Made by a program: the position numbers and the translations under genes
The notes under the pieces: generated by a model
The model's input: the letters and a program-made list of their open reading frames with translations, nothing else
Told to the model about the DNA's origin: nothing
The model's database searches: none
Shown: positions 12,746 to 25,877 of the stretch, piece after piece
Layout of the letters: every line of letters begins with the position of its first letter
Numbering within the stretch: position 1 is the first letter of the stretch
Origin: Myoxocephalus aenaeus
Taxonomy: Eukaryota > Chordata > Actinopteri > Perciformes > Cottidae
Assembly: GCA_038501785.1 (NCBI GenBank)
Contig: JBAMJR010000011.1
Coordinates: 1,575,001-1,639,000 of the forward strand
Direction of reading: 5' to 3'
Length of the DNA stretch: 64,000 nt

Positions 12746-15700
12746 TCAGGTGGTGGCCACACAAAACACAGCACTTTGACACAAGAGACCAGGGTTCCTG
12801 AGTCTGTGGTTTAAAACAACAAAAAACATTTGGATACGTTTTAGGGAAGTTTTGGTTAAATGTTAACTAAACCTAAGACTAAGAGGATCTTTCCCTGCAC
12901 CATAACCAAGTGCTATATGTCAATGAACATTTTATCTATATGGTCAGCGTCAACATTTTTACATCATGCCAGACCCATTCATTAACAACATTTCCTAACT
13001 GTTGATAGAAAATGGAATCCTGCGTATCATTACTTTTACTTAAACATAACTGCTGTTGTAAAGTTGTGGTATGCAACAGTCATTTTTAGGAGACGGTTGA
13101 CTATTTAGCCTGTGCATACTATGTGTGCTTTTGCATGTGCACATCATTGCTATGTGAGGAAGCAGTGTGCCATTCTTGTTTAGACGTGGCCACTTTGTAG
13201 TGGATGCTCAGAGGTGTGCAGATTGCTGCTGAAAATTGCTGATAACTATTTTAACTGCAAGAACATCACCTTGGTGCATAAGCAGAGAGCCATAGTGTGA
13301 AAATTGCCCTTTTTCTTTTTTTTTCTCTTTTTCTTTTTTCTGTCTCTCTTTTCACTAGCTACATGGACATTTCTACCAATGTCAGCTCACTTATACATCT
13401 ATACTTTAATCACATCAATTTCTCTCCACATGTGGATTTAAATATCAAAATTCAAGTGTGCTAGGATATTCTGTAAACTGGCCTAAGTTTAAAGTAAGTG
13501 CTTCTCAGGTTGTCTCAGTGGAATGCAATATTAGGGTTTCATCGACAGGAAAATACATTTCTCAGAAGATTTCAGTGGCACCCAATCTTATTGTCTGCAA
13601 TTCTGTAAAAGCTCATCCAGCAGAATTAGCATGCTAGCCTAAAGCAGGATTAGGAGGCCTATTAAAATACAAAGTAGCTAATAGCAGCAGCTAATCACGT
13701 TTTTGAAATAACATAATAGTATGCACTTTTGTTCAACAATCTATTCTGACTACAACACAGGCTTAGTTAACGGTTTGTGCTGGTTTAAAACAGAACCTCC
13801 CATGCATGTTGTGAACAGCTGAAGTGGGTGCAGAGCTGGAGTGACCTGATTAACATTCCCCCATTCAAGCTCCTTGATCTATGAACCTGAAGTGAATCAT
13901 TGTTTTGAACCACTTTATGGATTACACTCCTACGGATCCTGTTGCCTGTAAGTCGGAGTAGAAAAGAAAAAAAACAGTAAAAAAAAATGCTACGTTGAGA
14001 AGTAGGAAAGAAAGAGCCTGAGAGAGAAAACTTGGCACATGTCGGCCATGTTACCTGAATCCCAGTTCCTTTGTCAGGATCGAGACCTCTAACCCTTAAC
14101 ACCATCCACCATGTTCGTAGTATTAAATGTCCTCACACCAACACATACATGCATGCACGTCATCAAATGGACCTCCTGGAAAAATTATATTGTAAAAGCA
14201 AATGGCACTATGGAAACACACACACATACACTCCCAAATGGCACATGATAATGCGACCCATAATGTGGGTTGTGTGTCTTTCAAATGCAGCAGTGACTTA
14301 TGTGCTGGGTTTCCTTTACAGTATACGTAGTTGCTCTGAATAATTGACTTGGCCATTGAGGAAGTGAGTAAACTCCTTTGTGTGAGTGATGTATATATTG
14401 TTGTATATATTCAGACAAAGCAGGACCAGATGTCACATGTGCAAAAAAATGTCGCTTGAGGTGATGGATTATCAAATCTAAGTATTGCTAACTAGCCTAA
14501 ACAGAACACAAAATCATATCCAGATAAAAAAACAATGTCACCACCAGTGTTGGGCAAGTTACTTAAATAACATAATGAACTAGTCATATTACTCACTGCA
14601 AGTATAATTGTGTTGGTTTAGTAAATAGTCGAAAGCTAAAGCAATTAATTACATTAAGCATTTTGGGAAAATACGTATCTCTAACTTGTAATAGATATTT
14701 AACACTGTGGTATTTTTGCTTAAATTTACTGGTTATGAAACAGTCTAATTGTTAATACTGATGCCTCTATATGACCTACATAAGTAGACAAGACCATCAG
14801 TGAGGAGATTGGCAATATAGTTATTCTTAATGCCTGTAATTGGTGCCACTGGGTCTGATTCCACGCAAAATCATACAAAATCATGCAGGTTCACCAGAAA
14901 CTCCTTCAGCTCAGACTTCAATTCAATTTAAATGTAAATGGCAGCATCACAAGCATCATTGTTGCTCTTTTAGTCAAGATATGTTGTACTGTTGCTCTTT
15001 CTTTGTGAGCTTTTATGGCTTTTGCTGGTATATTTAGTAGTGATGTTAGTGAGTGTGCCCCTGGTTATCACAGCGTGAGTGCTGCCGCTGACGCCATGGT
15101 GTTGGCACTGAAAGGAGCTCTGCTCGCGATCAGGGGATTAGGTTAATCACAGAGCGACTGACTGCAGTGCCCTCTTTCTCAGAGAGGAGAATTAGATTCA
15201 TACAGAGTGAGAGGGAGGGGACATCGGGACAGCTATGTTGTGGTGAGACCAGCAGGACAGACACCCGTTGATCTCAAATTCTCCCTCTGAAATCTGAAAA
15301 TCGAATGTGGCAGCTGGTGGGTAAGGGCTTATTATCTCTTTTTTGACCTCATCTCTTCCCTTTCTTTCCTCTTCTGTCAGTTTGAATGGAGGCCGCTGGA
15401 AACTCTGAGTAATATATCAAGCGCAAAGATTAGATGACTGAAGTGTTGGCTGTGAGCCTCGTGCTAAAGTCGGACCTTAGAGATCTTTGTGTGTTTGTTG
15501 TGCTCAACGTTTCCGTGGCAACTCAATTATCGCCCCACCTGTATGATGTTGAAGTCAACATAAATGAACAGTTAGGGGTTCACCTTGGAAATAACACAAT
15601 TACACCTGCACGAGATATCAGGGTAATTGTATCACTGGGTTGCTTTATCACTGTCACCAACACTATATAGTGACATGAAGAGTCCTCCTCTCCACTAGAC

Positions 15701-16927
15701 TACAAAGTGTCACTCCACATGAAGTCACACTCATCTGTGGAGGACTCTCCTTACAGTGGAAGGTTACACAAATAAATGTTTTAATGGAGGGATGCCCAGC
15801 CACACTTGCAAGAAGGAAGCCGTGCTAATCTGTCGTGTCAATTGCTGTGTTAGTGTCCCTGCTAAATTGAAAAGGAACTCATTTATATTTGTTTTCATCC
15901 ATTATCCTTCAAGTATGAGACTATATCAACATTGATTAAGAAGAAGTATTTATTGTGGATCGTGACCTCTAACCGATACTCGCGTTGCGTCACAAGGTCA
16001 GCATCTGCAGCGATACAGATGAAACAGATCACAAGAGAATAATTAGTCACACTGAAGATCAGGCTGGCTAGAATCATATTTCTACATGTCATCATAGCGA
16101 GAAGCTTTACTGCACTGCACTTGCAAATCACTGTTCTTTCTTTTTTTTTTGTGTGGCTTACTTCTTTCTGAATCAGTGCGGATGAATATTTATATTCTTA
16201 TATGAATCTTTTTGTTCCCCAGTCATATCTTTTACACTGTCAGACTCTGTCTTTGAACTTGTCTTTCTATCAGTCTGACCCTCTTACTCACTTCTTCAAT
16301 TTTTAGAATGTATATTTAGATAGCTTTCAGGGATCATGCTGTTTGATCTTGATGTAATGTGATTGTGTGTGTGTGTTTGTAGCAGCTTTCATGTCAAAGG
16401 TGCTGTTGTGCCTGTCAGGTTCTGTCAAATATATCTGAGATTCCATTTGCAGTTTTTCTTTCTGGTAGACCGAGACAAAAGACAATGTGCTAAAGTTTGT
16501 CTTTTTTTCGGTCGTCTCATCTGCAGTGTGATATCGATTTAAATCACAAGGACAAGCCAGAGCAGCCCTCTGCCAGCGACAATGTGACAGGCTGTTCTTA
16601 AGCCATCAAATGGATGTCTCATCAATGTTTAATTATGGTTCTCTCTACACCCTGTTAAAGCTGCGGATAAAAAATGTTTTAAGTGCTGTTGCACATTTAC
16701 AACCTTATTTGTGTTAGTGTTTGCACTCAAATTTACCAAAAATAATGTTTTACAATAAGATAAATGATACAAATGCTGACATTAATCAAAAACAAAGTTC
16801 CAAGTGAATAAAAGGAGCTAATTGCATCGACATTTGTTGACATGAAGACTCAAAGTTAAGGGTTTACACATATTGATTCCCTAGCATCTTGGGTATTCAC
16901 CAGCTAGCACCCTAAATCACTAATATA
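12746..16927. other. Non-coding; no gene seen
   Basis: At about 14547 a gtgttgggcaagttactt motif resembles the terminus of a common fish transposon, but the other end was not found. The stretch 15060-15315 is GC-richer and ends in a donor-like ggtaagg, but no coding exon compatible with the downstream PDE4 phase could be built. Confidence 0.55.
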
Positions 16928-17024
16928 GCTACAGGATGTCTGGGTAACATGTTACCCAGACATCCTGTAGCCACAAAGTTACTTTGACAAGCCTGCGCAG
17001 GCTTGTCAAAGTAACTTTGTGGCT
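16928..17024. repeat. Two overlapping perfect palindromes
   Basis: First palindrome 16928-16971: 22-bp arms, no spacer. Second 16969-17024: 28-bp arms, no spacer, centred on ctgc|gcag. They share 3 bp. Both are exact. There are no obvious target duplications and no transposon termini. Confidence 0.97.
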
Positions 17025-17872
17025 GCCTAACAACTATTATCTTTTCATCCAATATGAAACAACATTTGAAAGAACTATGTTTACATCGTGGCACAGGAGA
17101 TATAACGCGTCATCCCTAAACCAAATGGATGGAAGTTTAATCCCCAGCTCCTCCTGTCCGTCCGTATGTCGAAGGGTCCTTGAGTGTGACAATAAACCCC
17201 AAGTTGCTCCTTGGCTTGCCTTACAGCAGCCACATCCTGTACATGTGAGAATCATGCTTTAACTGGAGGTTATATGATACAGTTACACACTGCCATCTTG
17301 TGGAAGCAGGCCGGAAAAACTAGTTTTCTTTTTCTGTGGAATGAAAGTCTGCCCTCTGATGTTCATAGACAGGCCCTGCCTCATTTTACGAGTTATACAG
17401 CTTACCCATCAACACTGATAGTTGTTTCAGAGCATAAGTGGACTGAACAGGCCAGGATACAGAATGATCTCTTTCACGTGGTGTTAGATGACAGTAAGTA
17501 CAGGTGCCCTGCCCAAGACTGAATAGTTTCAGTGGGTGGCATGTGCTTTGGTTTCATCAACATATTTCACAATAACACATACTTCTTGAAGCACTATAAT
17601 TAGAACAGGTAATACATGTGGTAGTATGTGTCACGTCACCAATGCTTTATTTATTTATATTTCCTCTGATTAATTTCAATGAATTAGACCTTATAAACAA
17701 CATCAGCCTGTTTGCCTGTTTATTAGTGTTGTACACTATTTATTCAACTGAACTTCAACTATGGATAACATTAACAATGCCTTCAATCTGTAAATGTAAA
17801 ACAAAAGTCAATGAAATGTACATCAGCACTTAAATTGATTATAGTGTCTGGGTCTGTTATAAGTTTTATAGA
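17025..17872. other. Non-coding; no gene seen
   Basis: Includes a plus-strand frame of 103 codons (17211-17522) with no recognisable motif. Confidence 0.55.
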
Positions 17873-17955
17873 TTCAACTTTATTGTCATTGCACAGAGTA
17901 TAAGTACTAAGACAACAGAATACGTTTAGCATCTGACCAGAGTGCAAAAGAGAGG
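17873..17955 (+). mobile_element. Dispersed fish repeat fragment (actttattgtcattgcacag type)
   Basis: Recognised by the actttattgtcattgcacag motif, then agtactaagacaacagaat and tttagcatctgaccag, a common percomorph dispersed sequence. It ends in a short (AT)n. Family not certain. Confidence 0.55.
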
Positions 17956-18758
17956 CAGTAAAAATATATATATATATTGCTATAACAATGGATATATCTT
18001 CTTCGTTGGTTCACATTAAGGAGGAATGCCATTGTTGCACAGGATACACATAACCCTGTGGCTACACATCTTCCGCCTCTCCCATTTCTAATCGCTGTGT
18101 TTATTGTGGAGCAGTGACTGGAGCTGCAGTGTGGGTACGTGGTAGTTATTCAGTTTTAGCCTCTGTGACCCGACTCCTCCCATTAAAGTGGTTAAGTGCA
18201 TGGCTCATCTTTCTGAATTATTTCCAAAGAAATGGCAAGCATACTACTAGGAGCGTCATCAGTTGTCAGTCAGGAAGGCTTTCATGACTACTGTTTTAAG
18301 GAATTATGGGAAATAGCAGAAAGTTATTCACACAACCAACGTCACCGTGTCTTCCAAACAGTTCAGAGACAGATTGTAACTCCTCCTCTCAGTGCAGGGA
18401 TCAAAGGAAATATTGTCCAGTCCTGGGAAAATAACCCGAACCCATTAGATGGTGGGCACAAAGAATGATAATAAGAAAATAGCACAAGATCAATAATTAA
18501 AATATTGATATATTTTGAGGAGAAATATTTTTTCCGGTGTGACTGCAAAACACTCATAGACATCTGACAATGTGATGAGAAGCACTTCCTTTTTTGGCAA
18601 TGGGTTACAACCCAAACATATTTTGAACTGCTGGTTAAATCTTTAAGTATGTGTTGTATTTTAAAATAATGAGCTTTTTAATGTACAATTCTAATTTGAA
18701 AAGTAAGTTTGTACAATACAGCAGGTGCATATACAGTATAGTTGGTTATGTTATGTAG

Positions 18759-18759
<1 letters not shown>

Positions 18760-18821
<62 letters not shown>

Positions 18822-18844
18822 TGTTTGTGTTTGTGTGTGTGTGT
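18760..18844 (+). repeat. (TG)n microsatellite with impure 3' end
   Basis: Pure GT to about 18818, followed by TTTG interruptions. Confidence 0.97.
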
Positions 18845-19597
18845 TTTTTTCCATACATACTGTGCAAACTAAAGCTATCTAGGCTGTGAGTGTTGGATGA
18901 ATTATAACTCCACTCCAGCCACTCCACTCCAGGACTTGGCTGTCCCTCCTCGCTCTGCTGGGCCGTGCTGAAGGGAACAGATCTCCATACACACACATAC
19001 TACACACACACACCACGGGGAGGAAGTATAGCCTGTGACGAAGAGAAGAGTCTGAGAGAGCAGAGAGTGGAGAGTGTGAACAAGGGCTTAAACAGCTCGG
19101 TGGTGTGACGTATGGACCACTGCTTCTGTTGCTGCTGTGTGTGACTTGAGATCGAGTGTGTGAAGAAGCTGTCTGGATACCTGTTTGCTGCTTTTATTTG
19201 TGCCAAGGAGGGCAAGGCTGATGAATAACCTGCTGAGTTGCTTTTTAAACAGAGGATTTGTATGGAACAGTCATGTACTCTTTGGTGTATTGCTGTGTGA
19301 GGTGAACGTGTGTGAGGATGCTTGTTTTGTAGTAACCGGTAGATTAATGTAATGGTTTTCATTTGAAGCTGTGTGATACAGTCTGTGATCTCAGTGACAT
19401 CTCACTCAGTGACATTTGTGTATGAGAGGTGTGTATGCATGCTACTGTGTGGTTGTCACTAATGCTGCTGACTTGTAGTGTGTGACGTTAATATGGGTCA
19501 GTGTGTGAAAATGTGTAGCTAACACTTTGGGTATTTTCTAGTCGATTTAGTTTCTGTGTTTGTGGTTGCGTGTGTGATAGTATGTGCCGCGTAGTGT
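18845..19597 (+). other. Region upstream of the candidate alternative exon
   Basis: Two CRE-like sequences (TGACGTAT 19106-19113 and TGACGTTA 19483-19490). Otherwise TG-rich with no repeat recognised. It would be the promoter/5'UTR if the 19619 exon is real. Confidence 0.3.
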
Positions 19598-19618
19598 GTG
19601 CATGAGTGTGTGTGTGCA

Positions 19619-19719
19619 ATGTACCGGCGTTCACCCTGTGCCAGAGCAAGGGTTCACTTTGACTTCAGTGAGGAAGTCATCAGGAAACTCCACACCGCCA
19701 ACCATGGCCATGCTCCCAG
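19619..19719 (+). CDS. Candidate alternative first coding exon of a PDE4 long isoform
   Basis: ATG 19619 opens a frame MYRRSPCARARVHFDFSEEV followed by IRKLHTANHGHAP and two bases AG, then a donor-like cccag|gttagg at 19720. The dangling AG plus the T that begins the UCR1 exon (31706) would make Ser, giving ...HAP-S-FDVENG. A Ser directly before the F is also found in some mammalian PDE4 long forms (for example PDE4D8). The frame is more balanced in codon use than its (TG)-rich surroundings and has TGACGTTA (7 of 8 CRE bases) at 19483-19490 and TGACGTAT at 19106-19113 upstream. An in-frame ATG at 19598 could add seven residues. The protein itself is not one I recognise, and phase agreement has a one-in-three chance of coincidence. 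It could equally be a chance ORF. Confidence 0.35.
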
Positions 19720-20775
19720 GTTAGGACTCACAGATGACCCACTCAACCACACACACACTCGGTGCTCTCTCACACTTGATTCTGTCCTTTCAGTGTTTAA
19801 TCTGGTGTCAGTTTTAAGTTTGTCATTTTCAGCGTCTGACTCACCTCTGACTCCAATTGCTGAACTGTTTCTTGCATGTGAAGTTGTCTTTTAAAAAAAA
19901 CCTCTTCACTAAGTTTGTTAAGTCTTGTAGTTTTTTCTCAGTCCCTGATCTCCTCCCCTTTCAGTATACGTGCAGTCTTACTTCCTATTTCCCATATATC
20001 AAGCACTCCTCTCATGTGTTTCTCATCATTACAGTAATCCTCAGATGGAATGTGGTTGTATGCATGTTATATCACATGTTTGGGTGAGAAGATCCAACTC
20101 AAGTAGAATTTATTGTTTTCGCGGGTCAACAGTTTCTGCAGAGTGATGTTTTCAATAGGATGCATAGAGTCGAGCAGTTATCCATGCAAAAGAGTTGGGA
20201 AATTGTCAGATGAATTTGTTTATTATTAGCCACAGTGTGAACATAGTCTGGTCTGTGAGACACAACCAGAGGAACCAAAGGATATATATATATATATATA
20301 TATCTTAAAAAGCAAAAGTAAACACATCATCACATTGAAGGGGCTGATTATGACTTTGTTGACAAGCAGGATTTATTGTTAGACACTTTAATATTTAAAG
20401 TGTCATTTGACTTCAAGTACAAATACATGTACCTACCCCAGACATATGGAAGCGTTGCCAACTAAAAATGTCAGAGATTTAAACAAATAATGTAAAGAGA
20501 TGGGTCTGGCTGCTGGATAATGTAGTTTTATTTAAAAGTTCACATGACTAAACACACTAAAAATAATTAGGAAAGCAGGAGGAATAATAAATATGTGATA
20601 CTCTGAGTTAACTTTAATACATGAACAATATTGCTTTCTAAAATATGCATGGCATTTAACATCATACAGGACAATCACTTGTTTTCTTTGAAAGCCAAGC
20701 AAAAATGCATTGTTATCAAAAAAGTGTTTGTGTTTATTCTTCCTGCATAAATAATACTGAAGTTAGTGCCATGAT

Positions 20776-20927
20776 TTAAAGGTCCAGGTTGTAGGATTTC
20801 CAGGGATCTATTAGCAAGAATGTAATATAGTATTTATTATTATGTTTTCATTCATGTTTAATCACCTGAAACTAAGAATCCTTATGTTTCAGTTAGCTTA
20901 GAATGAGCCCTTCATATCTTCATAAGT
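20776..20927 (+). mobile_element. Dispersed fish repeat copy (ggtccagtgtgtaggattt type), forward
   Basis: Begins tttaaaggtccaggttgtag, passes through agggatctattagcaagaat and the diagnostic cacctgaaactaagaatcc, then gaatgagcccttcatat. The reverse-oriented copy at 32592-32749 shares these blocks. Confidence 0.6.
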
Positions 20928-23199
20928 CAAAAACATGGTAACACTAGCCGCCGTCTGGCTTCTGTTGCTCTTGAAGTTGTATTATAATAATGAGTATAAC
21001 CTCTGAGCGAGGTGAATTACCGTCACCTAATTCTACCACTGGCCCTAATATATTCAAACTCCTGCCCTCATGAAGGACACATGCTCGAGGATGATAATCT
21101 ACCTCCAGCTATTTATTTTGCCCCTCATGTGAGATACAAGCACCACGGTGCATTGTTTGTCTCATCTCACTTGCTTAGTCTGACAATTTATTCCCATATA
21201 TGATCCGTTGTAATATGACACCCAGTACAATCTATAAACATTGTGACACAGGGTATTCCCTTCCAAGGTGGATTGTAATAAAGGCCAGCTACAATAGCAG
21301 GCCTTTTTGTTATACAACTGTTAAGTGGCATTTTTAAATAAATAATTTGTTTAAGTCCCCCAATTTAGGATGTTAAATATGTTTTGATAAAACTGTGACA
21401 AGCTCAGTTGAGAATAAAAATAAGCAGCAACACTGATGCTGATGTTGAGTGCAGACTCTTTTTTTAATGTTTGAGTCGAGGAAGAAATAACCCAGTGTTA
21501 AAAACTAGGTTGGGTCTCACCCCAGGAGGACTGTGGGTATTCTGGCTCAGCTGGAGACACGTCAGGCTGCCGGCTGGAACTGCTGCCATGTTTAGAGGAC
21601 ATCATCACCGTGGAGTATAGAGCAGGAAAATAACCAGACACTTTGACAGTTTATTGAAATACAACATAAAGTTTAGTTAGACATTTTGAGAAGTTGGTGT
21701 CATGTGATCTGTACTATAGTAACTCATATTTTTCTCAACATGCACAAAAGTAATGCTGAATGTTTATTAGCCCAGGTGGCAAATTGTGTTGGATTTGTAT
21801 CGTGGATGTGTGCAGACGTGGGGCTCTGGAGACATCCACCTCTGGTTTGGTGGGTTCACTTCTGACTGAGGGTTTCCTGTGGAAAGTACTGGACTGGACT
21901 GAAGAAAGCAGAAGTGCACAGATGGTGTACTGTACTGTGCTGCATGTTTGAATCATTAGACAGATACACAAAGCCCACGTGAGCGCCAGGGGGTAATTAC
22001 TCCAATAATGCTCCTCTGTGTGCATTGTAGATGCATGTGCTTTTGTTTGTACAAAGCCTTTGACATATTTACACAAATGCAGCTGCCCTTTCGTGGTATA
22101 TTGGTGTGCATGCATTAGCCTATATGTGTGCGTGTCAGGGTGTGTTTCACACATATTCAGCGAGGACAGAAGATGAGCTTAACCAAATATTTTGTCAGTG
22201 ACCCGGATTCCTATGTCATAATAACAAAGATCAGAGCCTCTTATATCTGCACATGGTTTTCCTGGGTGCGGGCCGGGGTCCTTTTAGTCTTTTTCAGCCT
22301 TCACTACTTGCCTGGACAAAGTTACCTCAGATCATCTTGGACCAACATCGATTCTCTAGTGAGGACTTATATTCACGCTTAAAACCCCAAATGTTGATTT
22401 GAGGAAACCTTGTTTAAGTGCAAATAAACAAATTAGACGCACTCATAGCTATGCATGCTGCTATGTGAGTAGTACATACAATAGGAAGCCGTTTAGGGCA
22501 ATGGAGAGGAGCCGTGTTCCCTGTAACATGATTGTAATTAGTCAAAACAAAAACACACAAAAACTGTTGCTTAAATAGAGTTTATTGAGTGACAGCTGTT
22601 GACAAAATAATCATACACTTCCTCATTATCTATATCTGTTTAAAAGGGTAAGAATTTTCAATTAAACAAAACTGACCCTGAGGCGGCTCTTCCTCCTTCA
22701 ATTTATATTTCATTACATGTTGAATCAGCATTTTAAACCACATTTCTTTTCACTTTGGTGACCCGTTTATTTTCCTTTCCAGCGCAGGACTTTGAATATG
22801 TCTTTTTGAATAGGTCTTTTTATGCTTGCTTGCCCCATGGCCGGGGATCAGCACCGTCTTGTAGAGTTTGTGCATCGGCAGTATTTTATTTGCAGTGCAC
22901 TTTACTTACAGTGTTGTTGTGGAAATGGAAATGTGGCGAGGACTCGACGTGACCTTGCCGTGGTTTATGTGGTCGGGTGCTTTTAAATTCTGAGTGACTG
23001 GCCAAAGTTGAAATCAGCCGCCGTGGCAGTGTAGTGGATTTGGTGGTGATAATGGTGTTTATTGCAGTGATGATAATGATAACAAGATAGTAGATTGCTG
23101 GGAGGATCACAAGGATCCAGAAGATGGTGACTCTTGGGCTGGCGATGATGATGATGATTGAGGGCAGGATGGTAAGGGTTAAGTTGATGGTGGCATCTA
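20928..23199. other. Non-coding; no gene seen
   Basis: At 21640-21700 a weak ttagttagacattttgagaag resembles the family at 35776-35860. A 139-codon minus frame (21735-22154) shows no motif I recognise. Confidence 0.5.
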
Positions 23200-23439
23200 C
23201 AGTGACAGAATAAGTATTCAGATCCTTTACTTATAAATCCATTAAGTACAGAAGTGTTAGCAGCAAAATGTACTACAAATATCCAGTAAAATGATTTAGT
23301 CTGCCCTAACCCTAACACATATTTTTTTACGTAAAATCTTATTCTGAAAAGTTGTAATTCCAGCTTGTTTCTAGTTACCGCAAGTATCTCAAACCTGCAA
23401 TTAAATACAGTACTTGAGTAAATGTACTTTTCACCACTG
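23200..23439 (+). mobile_element. Degraded non-autonomous hAT-like element (cagtg...cactg)
   Basis: Starts cagtgacagaataagtattc, contains agcagcaaaatgtactacaa and ends gtacttgagtaaatgtactt then ttcaccactg. This is the well-known fish element with cagtggtgga termini. The middle is deleted. Flanking 8-mers do not match clearly, so the target duplication has decayed. Confidence 0.65.
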
Positions 23440-25220
23440 GTTATCGCTCAGGATCTCAATGGAGTCCATCTTCATAAAATAATTAGCTTTACTGAACATA
23501 CAGTTATACGTTTAATGGAGTTGTAGTTCCAGCACACAGAGTTCAATGAAAGCCACAGAGGGAAGTTAGAGACTGTGACCGGGGTAGTTTGACTCCCATT
23601 GACATTTAAAAGAGATGCCACTGTGCAATTGCCAGCACAGGAATGTTTTTTAAAGTCCTGCTAAGTTTCTATGACTTTTCCAGTTACCACTGTTCATTTT
23701 CACTCATGTTATCTCTGTCTTCCTCCCAGGTATAAATTAATTTCAGTTCCTCTCTTTTAAATGTACATCAGCCCCTGTTCCATCATCATCATCTTTCGGC
23801 CAGTTCTGCTTTGTGTTTCCTGAAACTGTGTAAAATGCGGCTTTGTATTTAATTAATTTCTAAATTAGAGCATCTTCTAGATGACTTTGTACCTAAATGT
23901 GCATGTACAGTATAATGACTTGGCAAAAGTCCTAAATAGGTTATTGGCCTAATTTCTATTAATATGTGCTGTGTCTACTTGAATTTCTGAGTTTTTTTTT
24001 CCTTTGTTTGGGTTGCAGATTAAAAAAGGCCAGAGGACAAATTAAATTCTCAGCATGGTTTGAACTTGATGGAATGCTTGTTTTTATAATTCAAAGGTTA
24101 GGGCCATAATTCTGGCGGTTCATGTTTTCATTAGTGTGGTTAAACGTTCCCATGGTGGGTAAAGGCAGACACGCTGATGTGTTCAGACTGGATGTGAGAA
24201 TGATGCTGAGATAAATGTCCTTTTAACATTTTGGTGTTTCGGGTCCTTGGTTGCTAAAGTTGTACCCATTGGTCCAGAGATCTAAACTCATATGTCGGAA
24301 AAGTCCTGCATGTTTAGACTAGCTCGGGTTATTAACCTATTTTAAGATACTTCTGCTGCAGATGCTGTTGGGAAATGTTGCTGCGATCTTTTTGAGCATA
24401 ACATTTCAGCTGCTATTTTTGCTTGTTCTGATGGGATCGCTCAATCAGCTCATCGTCCTTCTGGGGCATTTCAAAGCTTTTGCACATTTCACGCGCCAGT
24501 TGCTTAGTCAGAAAAGGTCTTTTAGGACCCGCTGCTTGTCCTGGACATCTCTCTCCATTTAGATGAGCATTAGAAAAATTGCTCATGTAATAACAGAACA
24601 AACTTCCATTCGAGAAATAATACTGAAACCTCTGCTAAGGACAAACAGGAGGTGTTACCATGGCATCTCTGTTTACACAACCCAACAGACAAATGGTGAC
24701 TGGTTTCCCCTGATTATTACACACAGGAAGGAAGAAATGAATTCAAAGTATAAAAAAACTCTCTCTCTCTCTCTTTCTCCCTGTCCGTGGCACTCTGTGG
24801 CTCCCTCTTTACGAGCAAAAGTGTCTGTTTCTTCTTAACACACTGTGAAGTTGTAGTTTCCTTGTTTATATTTTATCCAGGTGAGTCGTAAGAGGACAAG
24901 TCAACGGTTAAAGTAAAAGAAAGAAATACCAGTAAACACAGGTTTTGTGACCTGCAAAGCATCAAACCGAGGCAATCTGTGATGTTGCAACCATTATTGG
25001 GAAGTACTGACATGATCTGATTCATATTTCAGTGTGATCAAACTATTTGATTTCATCACCCTAAAAAAATGGGGTTGGGAGTTTGTCTTATTTTGGTTAT
25101 ATAAACGTAATTTACGGTGCCGTTAAATTGCTGCTAGACCGCCCCGTTAATACAGGTGCGTGCCTTCCTTTTTGTTTTTTGACCACAGTAAAAAAAATGT
25201 TTCTAAAGGATATACGACAA
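23440..25220. other. Non-coding; possible conserved element
   Basis: The interval 23846-24110 is repeat-free and AT-rich with several TAATTA-like cores, so it is a candidate conserved non-coding element. No coding frame has recognisable homology. Confidence 0.4.
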
Positions 25221-25221
25221 C

Positions 25222-25251
25222 AAATTCTGCTTGGATATACGCCAAGCAGAA
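25222..25251. repeat. Small perfect hairpin
   Basis: attctgcttgg and ccaagcagaat (11 bp) around an atatacg loop. Confidence 0.8.
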
Positions 25252-25368
25252 TATTTTGAAAGATATTATATCTATCTATATAATAACTGTCCATACATTT
25301 TCACTTTTTGACTGAGGACTGAAACAGTTATAATGTCGAGGATTGAGCATGCAACAATTCTGTAAGTT

Positions 25369-25370
<2 letters not shown>

Positions 25371-25407
<37 letters not shown>
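25371..25407. repeat. (TAA)12 microsatellite
   Basis: Pure trinucleotide repeat. Confidence 0.97.
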
Positions 25408-25843
25408 TGTAAAGTCGAAGCTTCGGACGATTCGGTATAGCCCCATAGTAATCTGAATATCTTTGGAATTTTCAACAGCGGTCCGACAAAACATTATATT
25501 TAATCAGATTATGCTCCATGCCCTAAGTCATCTCCGCAATACCGAGTCAAACAGGGCGTAAAATAGTTCTCCACTATCATCAGCGCCTGCACACCTACAG
25601 CCACATGAATCAACACACAGGATAAAGAGTTGTCCCACTCTACCAGTAAATGAGACTGAAGGTAGCCTACTGGCCTGTGACCTCAAACTGCACCATCGTC
25701 TTAGAGCTGGGAAGTGGAGTCATTTCCCAGAAAGAAAATGTGTATTATGTATCATTATTTGTCACAAATCCTCCAACTCCCCTTTGCTAACTTTCCTATC
25801 AGTCACTGGATGTTTTCAGTTTAGTCTCTGCTTTATGTTCCTC

Positions 25844-25877
25844 TTAATGGGACAGGGCTGCTGCCCTGTCCCATTAA
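25844..25877. repeat. Perfect hairpin, 15-bp arms, 4-nt loop
   Basis: ttaatgggacagggc (25844-25858), loop tgct, gccctgtcccattaa (25863-25877). Confidence 0.92.

Noticed and set aside
14545..14600. Transposon terminus gtgttgggcaagttactt
   Set aside because: Only one end seen; no matching inverted terminus or target duplication located.
15303..15313. MWQLV-type mini-exon before a ggtaagg donor
   Set aside because: Phase does not fit the UCR1 exon; it fits only the distant UCR2 exon and would encode just five residues. No further support.
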